From Chimonanthus salicifolius (Eukaryota; Streptophyta; Magnoliopsida; Laurales; Calycanthaceae), in assembly GCA_013350335.1 (NCBI GenBank), contig CM023534.1, positions 25,873,302 through 25,937,301 on the forward strand: 64,000 nt of DNA, in the 5' to 3' direction. The notes beneath the pieces were generated by a model. It searched no databases, was not told the DNA's origin, and worked only from the letters and a program-made list of their open reading frames with translations. Positions 11,450-22,798 of the stretch are shown here, piece after piece. The position numbers were made by a program, and so were the translations under genes. Numbering within the stretch: the first letter of the stretch is position 1; each line of letters begins with the position of its first letter.

Positions 11450-13947
11450 GTAAAATCGAAAATATCGGCAAAATAACATTTTCGCGTTAAAAACGCAATA
11501 TTAACGCCGCTGCCTTTTTTAACGGCAATTAATCATTAATTTCACGTTTTTATGCGAGAAACAGCAATATCGCATTTCCACTCCCACGATTTTGCACACA
11601 AGCATGCATTGAGGTGAAGACATGGACACTTACTCACGGAGACACGAATTAAACTTAAAGTCTTAAATTAAACACCCAACTCTTAATCTTCCCTAGGGTT
11701 TCAACTTTCAACTTTCAAAGGGTTTCTATCTTCTCTCTTTCTATTTCTCCACCTCTTGCTCTCTGCCTCTCTCTGACTCAACCATCGGCCGACGCCTATT
11801 GGATATGTTACACAGGGGAAAGGTTTAACATCATCTGTTGCTTTTGCATCTTCATCAGGACAACAATTGGTTGATACGACTGATTAAGAGGCATGACAAG
11901 GATTATGTTGACAATTTGTTATGTAGAAGCATAGTGATGAACAACCTCTCTTTTAATTTGTTGAGGTCTAAAGAATATAAAGAAGCAATCAAATCCATTG
12001 CAAGATATGGGTCCACCTATACCCCTCCTAGTAGTGAAACATTAAGATTAAATTGTTGAAAAATGTGAAATATGTGGCAATATCATATGTAAATGATATA
12101 AGCAAGAATTGGAAGACATCTGGATGCACAATCATGTCCGACACATGGACAGATGTGAAAAATCGGCCTTATATTAATTGCTTAGTAGCTTGCCCACAAG
12201 GCACAGTATTCTTTAAGTCTATATATGCACACAGGAAAATATTAAAAGTAGGGCTTTCATTGCTGATTTTATATCTTTTGTGATTGATGAGATTAGACCA
12301 AAAAATGTGATGCAATTTGATACAGATAATGGGTCAAACTATACATCTACAGGAGATATACTTGAAAATAAGTATCAAAATATTTTCAAGACACAATGTG
12401 TTGCACATTGTATTAATTTAATGTTGGAAGACATTGACAAATTGCCACATGTGAAGCCTTACATGGACAATGCTCGAAGAATTGTTAAGTTTTTGTATCG
12501 GTATCAACATGTCCTTCATTTGTTGGGGGTACATACCAAAGGAAGAGAGTTGCAAAGGCCAGCCACTACAAGGTTTGCAACTCAATTCATATGTTTACAA
12601 TCTGTTTTGAGTCAAGAAGATGCATTGAGATTGATGGTAGCTTCGGTTGAATGGAGAAACATGTCACAATGTAAAACAAGTGAGGGCAAAAACGTGACAA
12701 ACATTTTACATGGTGATGAATTTTGGGATGGTAGAAAGACGGTAATCCAAATTGTTGAACCTCTTGTTAAAGTATTGAGAATGGTAGATGGTGATGGGTC
12801 TACAATAGGTTACGGACTTAATCGTTCAATAGCAACCATTAAAAGTCTATCCAAATCCTGATGATGAAGATAAATGCATGGAAATTTTGAGCATAATAGA
12901 TCAGTGTTGGAAAAAAAATTTGCAGTCCTTTGCATGTTGTTGCTGTATATTTTCATCCTAAGTTATTTTATGAGAACATTATAAGTCCATATTTAGACAT
13001 CAGAGATGGTCTCGATAAAATTATCACGAAAATGGCATTAAGAGGAGAGACGAGAGAAACATTTAGAGAGTTGTCTCTTTATCATTCTAGATATACAAAA
13101 AATTTTGGAGCGATATCAAATGAAATGATGCAATCATCTCATCCTAGTAAGTTTCTTTTCATTTGTTTTCTTAATTTAATTTTGACTTAGTATTTTATAG
13201 TTTATATTAATTGTATCTTGTAAGGTGTATCTAATTCTTTTAATTACTTAGAGCTTTGGTGGGAGTTATTTGGAACTTCAATTCCAAATTTGAAGTCCAC
13301 TGCAATAAAAATCATGAGTTAACCATGAAGTGCATCAGCATGTGAGTGCACTTTGAAGCGTTTTTTAATCAACTTATTCGAAAAAGAGGAACATACTTGA
13401 TCTAGAAAAGCTTCAAGATTGGTTTATGTAAAAGTGAATTTGCTTATGAAAAAGATGTCAGAGGAGAAATTGTTTAAGGACTCAAAGGCCATCTCACTTG
13501 ATGAGATTAATCCATTTGATGGTTTGAATGAAGAGAATCAATATTCTAGTGATGATGATGAACATGTTGCTTCACTTTCTCTTGAGGAGCTTGAGGGCGT
13601 AGAAAATTGGATTTCTTAGAACAATGATGGCTTTATTGACCTTGGATGTTATTTATGATATTTTTTTACCATAATGATACTATTAACCTTTTGATGGTTT
13701 GTTAATTGAAAGTTTTGAAACATCAAATTAGGCTTTCTTGGTGGATGATTGTGTTTTTTAATCTTATTTTAATATTGGATGATGATATTTTTAACTCAAG
13801 AAATGTTTAGATGAGAATTATTTCTTTATTATATTTATTATTTTTTTTTTTAGATATTTATATTTTCCGCAAGATTTTCCCGTTAAAAATCCGAGAATTT
13901 GAAAATATCTCATTATTAACAATAGTCGTTTTCCCAAGAACGATATT
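11450..13947 (+). pseudogene. hAT transposase copy, direct orientation, internally deleted
   Basis: Begins with the 5' terminal region (GAAAATATCGGC at 11458) and an untranslated leader nearly identical to 4416-4750. It then jumps at about 11796 straight into the catalytic half, so the BED-finger exon is missing. Coding pieces are 11838-12059, 12053-12283 (DUF659, with SDTW), 12280-12861 (FDTDNGSNY, then TQCVAHCINLMLED of the RNase-H fold), 12930-13190, and an acidic tail 13419-13619 (QYSSDDDEHVASLSLEELEG). Frameshifts separate them. The hAT dimerisation motif survives only as SACECTLKRF near 13335. Not functional as it stands. Confidence 0.8.
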
Positions 13948-13955
13948 TGTGACAA

Positions 13956-14785
13956 TACCACCTACTATCTTGTGGACCCTATGGAATGAGAGATTCTAGA
14001 GTCTTTGAAGGAAAGTTAACTAAGGTTAGTGAGTTCTTTCAAAGGGCTAAGTGTATGTTGTGTGTGTAGCTTGTTTCTGGTAAGGAGTTCAAGGGGATCA
14101 AACCCGTTGACTTTCTTTCATCGTGGGAAGGGTGCATGGGCGAGTACAGTAGCAAACCAAGAACCTTAGTCATTTGGGCTCCTCCTCAACAAAGCGTCAT
14201 GAAATTCAATGTGGATAGAGCTTCTAGGGGAAAATCAGGTCCAGTAGGGATAAGGGGTGTTCCTAGGAATCACAATGGCCCAACTTCCTTAGTTTTCACA
14301 GAGTCAGTGGGAATCATGGATTCAAATGAGACGGAACTCCTTAGTATTAGGAAAGCTTTGACCATCCGGACAGTACATGGGCATGGCAAATTAGTGACAA
14401 AATAGAATTCGGCAAATGCAATCAAATGGGCTAGGGGGTTGAAGCTACCTTCCTAGAGATTGATTACTACAGTCAGGGAGATCAGGGCTCTAGCTTCGAG
14501 ACATGATGTTTCCTTTGCCCAAGTTAGCCGCACAGCTAATAGTGGCAGATTTCCTTGCAAAGTCTGGAGTCAAGAATTCAACTTCAGGCGTGTTTTTTTC
14601 TGTGAGATGGGAGAGATTTGAGCAAGGATGGGACCCTATTGATTGTATTCAATTTATGGATGTGTTGTACTTATGCTTTCTATTTTCCTTTTCTCGGTCT
14701 ACTTCTAGACCCTTTTCTCATTTTATGTACTTGTATCTTTTTCCTCTATTAATACGAATCTTATTGTTACCTCTCAAAAAAAATA
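13956..14785 (+). pseudogene. L1-type LINE 3' end with RNase H-like domain, right piece
   Basis: Continues the LINE interrupted at 4378. It reads PPTILWTLWNER, then IWAPPQQSVMKFNVDRAS (14157-14225), typical of the RVT_3 RNase H-like domain (FNVDGAS is usual, so one Gly is changed), then ETELLSIRKAL. Several stops break it (for example after KLVTK at 14403). It ends with a CTCTATTAATACG stretch and CTCAAAAAAAATA near 14775-14787, a typical LINE 3' tail. The 5' end lies left of 4143 and is lost. Confidence 0.75.
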
Positions 14786-14787
14786 GG

Positions 14788-15532
14788 GGTAAATGCATCA
14801 CATGTAAAAATGAAGTGCATAATATAAAAAGTTAATGACAAACATCTAAAACATTATCTCTCTCTAAAATTATCATTCATTTCTTTCTATTTTTCCCGTT
14901 TTGCTTTTGTAGCTACCCTAAACCCTAGTTCCTTTACATTTTAAGATATTATATATGTCCCACAATGTTTGACATTTATATTTTGATACTTCATGGAAAA
15001 AAAACACCAAAGAAAAGGGGCGCCTTTAAGTTAGACACGAGATGCACCTTAGCACAATTGAGTTGCGCCTTTCCATTTAGACATGCATGTGCCTTGCCTA
15101 GCATAATTGAGGTTCAAAAGGCCTCTGGCACCTCAAGGCACACCTGGGTATGCATGTTTGAATAGTACACGTAGAATTAGTGTGTCTTCCTTAATCAAGG
15201 AGAGACCCCATCATTTATATTTATAGAAAAAAGGGAATACAAATATGGAAGATAAAAGAAAAGAGGAAAACCCTAAAGTGAGTACAATATTGGTAAGCAC
15301 CGATTAGGGAAAAGACTAAATTGAAAAATACAATAATAGTAACTGATAAATTAAAGAAACTGCTAAATATATCTCAACAACATGTTTTCGATTAGGCGTG
15401 CATGTGCCTTGCCTAGCATGATCAAGGCACAAAAGACCTCTAGCACCTCAAGGTGCACCCAGAGGCACATGTAGGCATGCCTTTGACAATTATGCTTCTT
15501 GGAGCAAGGGCACGTTTACACATAGACTACAT
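14788..15532. other. Gene-free stretch with two related GGCGCC-type fragments
   Basis: No gene. 15050-15145 and 15390-15480 are related segments sharing CATGCATGTGCCTTGCCTAG or a close variant, then CCTCTRGCACCTCAAGG. They resemble MITE fragments, but I cannot define their ends. Confidence 0.4.
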
Positions 15533-15540
15533 GTCTATGC

Positions 15541-16920
15541 CAGTGTTGTCAAAATAGTACGAGTCACGATACGACTCTTACGATTCAAATCACAGAAAAA
15601 ATCGGGATTTGAAGGAAATCGTGCAATTTGTGGGTTGACTCGCAAATTGTACGAGCCAATCCCACAAATCATAGAATCGGCCAAGATTTACGAATGAGGA
15701 AAAACATAATCTGCATCATTTTGGAAAGTTGTTTTTGCATGCTTTAAAAAGAAGGTACCTGTTTAAGAACTCTATTATCGATAACATTCCCTCGACACTC
15801 CAATCGCCACAATTCTCTAAAGCCCTCTCTGAAGCAAGTCTCCAAGCACCATCTTCCATTCAAACCAAGTACCTTTTTTTTTTCCTTCTTCTCTATTTTT
15901 GTCTTCTTCTTCTTCATCTTTGTTTTCCAGCTTCTATCCTTCTTCCTCTCTCCTCTTTTTTTTCTTCTTCTCCGTCGTCGTCATCTGCCGCTGCTTCTTC
16001 TTTCGTTTTATTCCAATGTTTTCTTCTTTTTTTCCTTCAGTCATCCCATCACTGTTACCGTTTCTTCTTCTTTTTTTCCTTCGTTTAGTCCTATCGCATT
16101 TAAGTTATCGAAATTAACTTTGCAGGTCCTCAAACGAGGACCTGTAACATTTTTTTTCAATGTTTTTTGCCGTTAATAATCCTCGTCTTAGGACTTGTAT
16201 GATGTTTCTCCATCTTTTTTTTTTTTTTTGCGTCAGCAATCCTTGTCCAAGGATTGTTACTAATTTTCGGTAAGCAAGTCCATTATTTAAGTCTTCCATT
16301 TTTCACTGTTTTAGATTTATTTATTTTTTTAGGTCGAGACACCTATTTTGAACATTAAATTTCTTACCATCCGTTTTATGTTCTAATTAAAAAATCTTTC
16401 TTTTATTTTTTTCCAATCTTTTGTATCTATTTAAAAAAAATAACTAAATTAAAAAAAAAAAACAATCCTCGTCTGAGGACCTGTATGATGTTTCTCCATC
16501 TTTTTTTTACGTCAGCAGTCTTCGTCCAAGGACTGTTACTAATTTTCGGTAAGCAAGTCCATTATTTCATTCTTTCAAATTTATTTTTTCACTGTTTTAG
16601 ATTTATTTATTTTTTTAGGGTCGAGACACCTATTTTTAAACATTAAATTTGTTACCATTTGCTTTATGTTCTAATTAAAAAATCGTTCTTTTATTTTTTC
16701 TCTAATCTTTCGTGTCTATTTAAAAAATAAATGACTAATTTTTTTTAAAAAAAAAATTATTTGACAGGATTAAATAATCTTTTGTCACCATGTCTATAGC
16801 CAACTTATAGTATAATAATAATTTTAGAAAAACAATATGAATCTTATAATTCTACGATTTCCAATATACGATTCACATCCCACACCGATTTTTCATTACT
16901 ATTCGAGTTTGGCAAAATTG
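15541..16920. mobile_element. Non-autonomous hAT element
   Basis: Flanked by the 8 bp duplications GTCTATGC (15533-15540) and ATCTATGC (16921-16928). Termini are CAGTGTTGTCAAAATAG and (inverted) CAATTTTGCCAAACTC. Subterminal TACGATT/AATCGTA motifs match the 9827-10888 element. The interior is pyrimidine-rich and contains an internal direct repeat: the block from CCTCGTC near 16182 to about 16430 recurs from about 16467 to 16735. No transposase. Confidence 0.85.
16182..16735 (+). repeat. Internal direct repeat in the hAT element, about 285 bp apart
   Basis: The sequence from AATCCTCGTC through TTTCTCCATC, TTCGGTAAGCAAGTCC, TTTTTTAGG(G)TCGAGACACC and the Phe/Lys-rich AT tail occurs twice in tandem with scattered changes. 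Confidence 0.75.
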
Positions 16921-16928
16921 ATCTATGC

Positions 16929-19900
16929 TATATGGGAATAATGCAGCATTTGTTAATTTATGACAATCTAATATTACCCATGGTTATTGCTGCCTTCTTG
17001 GTGTCTGTCATGCCCAGACCCACATGCCCATTGCCATTGCCCATACACTAAGGTTTTGAACCGGGTCTTTTTAGCAAGTCAAGGTATGCCACTGATCTTC
17101 ATGCTTGTTCAGTTGTGGCCTCACAAGATCTCAACCACTCGTTGATTCTTGGACAACTGAATGTAGATACGCTTTAGGTTCCAAAGTGCTACTCATTCAC
17201 CAAGTCACCAAAAGCCCCCTTTCCCCAAGCCCTCTTTCTCTCTCTCAGAATTATAGATCCATGAAAATAAGGATTTGCAATACCATGGAGTTACATATAA
17301 GTCATTAAGAAGAGTTAGTAACAAATCCAGTTCTTATTATAAGATGTAGTTTAAAGTATGAAATAATTAGGAGTTATAGCAATAAACAGGCTTCAGTCAC
17401 AATAACAATAAGGTAAAAGGCGGAGTCACTTGAAAGAAACCAACATGAATAATACATTTGAATTATAATGGTACCATGACAGGAGGACATGGCAAAGGTA
17501 ATATTTTCAGGAATCACCTTCACTGATTCTTATTTATTCCTTTCCTCTTCAATATACTAACCATCTTCTTTATGAACTATCATCACTCTTTTGCATTATC
17601 AGTAACTTATTTGCATAGGAGATGACTCTAGAGTACCAATGATTGTCTACTCAACCTTTTAGGAAGTCCAGGGCCTCGTATTCCAAGTGAAGCAAGAAAT
17701 GGAACAGATCTCATGGGTTCAGATGAGATGTTCCATGCCAGGCAAACTAAGTAGCTCATCCCCTAGCACGATGAAGACCTACAAGACTAAGCTTAAGCTT
17801 GGATGATTAACCTCCAAAACTCAAAAACAGAATTGCTTATAGGGCTAGATCTTTTAGTTTTTACGAGGCTACACAAAACTATGAATATTATGTGCTGGAA
17901 AAAAAAGTAATAAAAAATTGCTAATTTTGAGCTTCTACAACTATTTCATGTAAAACTCGATCTAATATAATGTACGGCTTCGTAGTTCACCAAGAAGAAA
18001 TACCTAAAAAAGAAAAACCACCTTGTCAGCGCAGGTCCATTCACCTAGATGCAAGGGAGAACAGGTCCATGAAATTAGCCTTCAAATAATCAGGCAATAG
18101 CCATATAGATGGCATGTTAGTTGGTCTATTGCCCAATCAAGATGAAAAGAAGAGTCATAATTAGCCAAAGAAAAGAAAATTCAGATCCACCATATACAGT
18201 GAGCCATCTAATTCAAAGCAGCAGTTCACCAATTGTTGATTATAAGTAGAAGGTGAGTCACCAACATACCATATGAGCCCAAGCAAACAAAATTGTATGG
18301 AATATGACATTCCAACACTGCCATAGTGGAAATTTTATGGAATATGACTTCCAACACTGCCATAGTGAGTTGCATAGTTTCCATGATGGGAAAGAAAATC
18401 CAAGTTAGAAAATGAAAATGGAAAACCTCCAGATTACAAAAACCAAATGCCCATGGATATGTGGGTCAAACGTTTCACACCACCTACAATTTAAACAACT
18501 CAACACCGTTGTTCATGTGTGAATGAAAAGGCTTACCAAAGTAATGCAAAGCACATTCATTCAGGGTTTGAAGTGAAAGGATTGAAGCAATTGAAAAGCG
18601 TCAAGACAAGGAACGAGCAGCATTTTACCATTTCTTGATGTGTGCACACACACTTTTGAGAGAGAGAGAGAGAGACAGAGGGGTTCGGATTCTTTTCCTT
18701 CTTATGCAGGGCTCTCAGGCTTTTCGTAGTGGGTCTTCATTCATTTTTGGTATTTTATAATAGTGGGAAGCCTTGCTTTACTGTTGTCTAGTTGAATAAG
18801 AGAGGGATAGAAAATTTGAAATGTCTAGTGCACTTGCAGACAGTTTGAAACATCCTAGCAATAAAAGCCTTCAGGGGAGAAAAGGTTGGGAACTGAATTT
18901 AGAATAATTGACAAGTAAATAGGAAGTGAAAGATATGCAAGAGTGGGGAAGGCGGTCGAAATGATGGAATGTTTCTGTAATTATAAAATAATCGGAAATC
19001 TAAAATAGCAGGAAAATGGTATTATAATGAGACTAAAAATGTATTTAACAATTTTTTTTTTTTTGAGGTCCGGAGGTGTCCAAGCGTCGCACACCAGGTA
19101 ATTCGATGAGACCTGTATTTAACAAAAGTTAGACTGAGTCTTAAGACAAAACTATTCTCTTAAAGTACATAATAATGGAATCCTTGAAACTATGGAAAGA
19201 ACATGTAAAATTGGGGAAAAATCTAATAACATGACATGTTACTAGAGGAATGGCTCTTACATGGAAAGGGTGTTTTATTGCATTGGAAGGAATAGTCTGA
19301 AAAGGCTGTCATGTAGAAGGGCGCACCTGCTGAGGTGGACCTCTCAAGAAAAGAGGCATCCAACATTGCACTCTCCTTAGTTCAATAGGCATTAAATACA
19401 AAGGTTGATGGTCCTGAGCTATAAAACGTCCACATTGGATAAGCCTCACCATTTGCCCAATTACTGTACATGGACGCGTACAGACACCACATTCGATGTA
19501 GCAAATCAATGAAAAAAGCAGTCGTAGAAAAATATCTATTTTTCCACATTCATTGAAAATCGAATCATTTAGTGGCATTTCTAACTGGAGCGGTGGATGT
19601 TTTTGTTTTCAATACATGCGAAGCCGACCACCCTATATTCATCACCAATAGTGGACACCATCAAATTAATGACCTAAACTCGAATCACACAAACCTAGAG
19701 TAAGAGCATGGTGGTCCTTAGAAGTGAGGTGAACTCCTCAGATGTCTCTTCAGTTCCACATTCAGCTCCAAGCAAGAGCTTCAGAAATTGGAACGACAGC
19801 TCTCAAGAAGAGGCATTCTTTTAGAAGATACACATCACTGGAGAGCATTTTTCCTCTTCTCAATAGACACCTTTACATGAAAGAGAGAAAAAAAAAATCT

Positions 19901-20679
19901 CCCAAGTAGAGGAACAGAAGCAGTAATTATATCTAGTTAAACATAGAAAAAAAATTACAGATGTATCTTGTTAAACCATAGAAACAAAATTTGAAGTAAA
20001 ATATGCTTCAGTGAATTTGTCTTAATTAAAAAGGGTATCGAATATGAACAGGTCTTTTAAGTTTTTCTCATTCATGTCCCAAAGACCCAAACTCCAGCTT
20101 AGGATTCAAACGCAACATCTCCCATAACAGAATTTATCTCAACACCATTTTAATTCAGTCAGTGACTTCAAGGGCTAAGGAATTGCAAATTGAGCCTCTT
20201 GACCCAAAAGTAGATCTTCTAAAGGATTTGGAATACGCAATCTCTACTTTCTACAGTTAATCACAACTCAAACTAAGGATGTGCTTTCACTGAGGGGAGA
20301 AAATCCAGGTATTTACTCTACATAAACAAGAAATTAGTTTCCAACAAGATAAACTAACAAAGAAAAAACAATTCAGATACTATAAGAAAACTCAGTAGTG
20401 ATGGGTTCATCAGGGTTAACATGGATCAACTAGTGAACAAAGAATTGGAGTTATGAGAAAAGTTCCCCTTTTTCAGTGAAAGACAGTTTCTCCGACCCAA
20501 CCGACCTAATTTAAAGGGGTATGGGTCTGACATTTCCAACCCATTTATTAAATGGAAAAGGTTTACTCAAACCAGTTATGAATGGGTTTGGCATTTAGTT
20601 ATTTATTTAAAACACTAACACTAGTTAATATATGTAGTCCATTTTAAGTGGAAGTGGTGTGTGTTGGCTGACCACGGAA
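16929..20679. other. Gene-free stretch, no recognised coding exon
   Basis: I could not support a gene here. Two items were noted. A short tandem duplication covers 18298-18368, where TATGGAATATGAC and CCAACACTGCCATAGTG occur twice. A minus-strand open frame at 19309-19578 (89 codons) has no recognised motif. A minus-strand stretch at 17630-17755 reads SVPFLASLGIRGPG before a stop and could be a terminal exon of an unknown gene, but nothing else supports it. Confidence 0.4.
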
Positions 20680-20778
20680 GTATGATGAGTGATGTAAGAG
20701 CAAAGTAGTCCGGGAGATATTCAAAGTTGTGTCAGTTATCGAGCAATCAAGCTCATTAGTCACACAAATTTGGGAAAG

Positions 20779-21923
20779 TGATGCGGAGCATACACCGTGC
20801 TCCATGCCTTCTATTTCTGTGTGTTTCCATTTTTTAATTTATTAGTTTTATTTTAGTAAGGGTAATTTGGTAATGGTTTTGTTGTTTTATTTTTAGTAGT
20901 ATAAAGTTTTTATAAAGCCTTGTAGCCTTTGAGGCATGACACGACGAATGGAATAAGATTTGATGATTTTCGCTACATACCTTGTTGCGATGGAAACCTT
21001 GGTGGAATCCAAGATTTGGCGAAACGCCACGGTGTGAAGCCAGGTACTCTTCTCTTCTATCTACTTCTTCGTCTCTCTCTTTTCTTCTTTTCTTTCACTT
21101 CAGTAACGCAGCCGATCCTTCCCCTTGCAGTTATTATACTTCCCAATATTCAGATCTAGACCTGAACACCATCCATACAATCCTTTGTAGTGCCACCACC
21201 ATCCCCTTTTCCCCATAGGCTTTCGCCCTCTCTCCTAACCCTTTCCTTTACCCTCTTCCAGCCCCAAAACCCCTTCCTACCAGTTCGCCCCTCCCTAACC
21301 AGCCCTTCATTGCTGTCCTAAACCCTTTGGCTCCTTTACTTAGCCAAACAGTCCTTGTTGCCTCTTTCCTTTAGCCCATACAACCTTGCTGCACCCTTTA
21401 CTCCCCTCCTATAGCCATCGCCAACCTCTGTAGTCCATTCCCTTCGCTGCCGCTACTGTCCTGAGCCTTTCCCTCATTGCTGCATACCCTAAACCATTCT
21501 GGCCTTGTCGTTTTCCATATCCCCTTCCGCCACACCTTCTACACCATCGCAAGTGACCCCTTAAGTCCAAATAAGTCTTTTGCAAGCCTTATTTCTCTCC
21601 CATACCTATCGTGCCTTTATTGCTTTATTTAAATCTATGTGCTTGTTTAAACCATATGCCCCTTTTATTTAAAATCAAAATGGCCCATTTCAGTCCAAAA
21701 CCATTCGACCCTTTTATTAAATCTTTCTATCTATTTGTTTACATTATATTATGGGATATTTTGCATGATTATTTATGACAAAATTATATTAATTAATTGT
21801 AGTATTAATTAGAATTTTAATTTCAGTCCATATTAGATTTAGGGTGCATTATTTCCATCCATTTTAATCTTTAGGGAACCACATTTAGGCATTTAGGGTT
21901 ACCCTATCCCTTGTCCTGCATCA
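20779..21923. mobile_element. Solo LTR in the RTE element
   Basis: Begins TGATGCGGAG, ends CCTGCATCA, and is flanked by the 5 bp duplication GAAAG (20774-20778, 21924-21928). A 1145 bp LTR with no internal region. The interruption falls within conserved RTE codons, which supports the boundaries. Confidence 0.8.
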
Positions 21924-22798
21924 GAAAGGGTAATAGAGAGTAATTTTTATTCTAAGACAACTTATAAAGAAATATAGAGAGAAGAAGAAGCACCTTTATA
22001 TGACTTTTATTGACCTAAAAAGGCCTATGATAAAGTACTAAGAAAACTAATATTGAGAAGCTTAAGAAATAAATACATCCCCAATGAAAACGTTGAGATT
22101 ATTCAAGATACGTATGAGGATGCAATCACTATCATTAGAACCGTTGTGGAGAGATGGCGGAGTTTAATGTAGTGGGAATCCATGAAGGATCTGATTTAAG
22201 CCTATACCTGCTTGCGCTAAGCATGGAAAACTTAACATCAACAATCCAAGAATAAGTGTCATGGTGTATGCTTTTTGCAGATGATACAGTATTAATTAGT
22301 AAGACAAAACAACAACTCAATGCAAGGTTAGAATCGTGGAGGAGAAAAATAGAGTCAAATGATTTGAAAATTAGTAGAACTAAAACAAAATACAAGGAAT
22401 GTAGCTTTAGTGGATTAAACAATAATGAGAGCAACCCGATAAAAATTGGATCTAACTTGGTTACACATTGTGATAAGCTTTAATACTTGGACTCTACAGT
22501 AGAATCTCAAAGAGGTTTCAACTAAAATATAATGAATAGAATAAGAGTGGAGTGGGCAAAATGTAGATAAGCCATTTGACTTTTGTGCAACAAAAGAGTC
22601 TACCTTCGCCTAAAGGGATGATTTTATAAAATAGTTACTAGATTTGCAATGCCCTATAGAGTAAAATGTTGGGCAATGAAGAAAAGTAAAACAGATAAAG
22701 TTAAGATTGTGGAGATATGTATGTTATGTTGGATGCGCAAATAAACTTTAAATAATAGAGTTAGAAACAAACGTATTAGGATTTGTTTAGGTATAGCT

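Larger units (their letters stand above)
4387..13947. mobile_element. Rearranged hAT transposon complex inserted in a LINE
   Basis: The outer limits are marked by 8 bp repeats TGTAACAA (4379-4386) and TGTGACAA (13948-13955), the duplication length typical of hAT. Inside are three parts: a plus-strand 5' half with a BED-type zinc finger (to 8235); a minus-strand 3' half (8236 to about 11437); and a second plus-strand copy (about 11450-13947) with the 5' terminal region, an internal deletion and the 3' half. The 5' terminal region occurs twice, near 4420 and 11458 (GAAAATATCGGC, then repeated TAACG and CGTTAAAAACG motifs). The exact first base is uncertain because the terminal inverted repeats are poor. 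Two elements have inserted into it: 5051-7514 and 9827-10888. Confidence 0.7.
8236..13947. repeat. Large inverted repeat of hAT sequence
   Basis: The arms are 8236-11437 (minus) and 11797-13947 (plus), about 2.1 kb each once the 1062 bp insert in the left arm is set aside. They are separated by about 360 bp holding a 5' terminal region. The arms agree from the CTATTGG junction through DUF659 and the C-terminus out to the ATATCGTTC end. A transcript through both arms could fold into a long hairpin. Confidence 0.8.

Noticed and set aside
19309..19578. 89-codon minus-strand ORF as a gene
   Set aside because: No recognisable domain, no neighbouring exons and no splice context.
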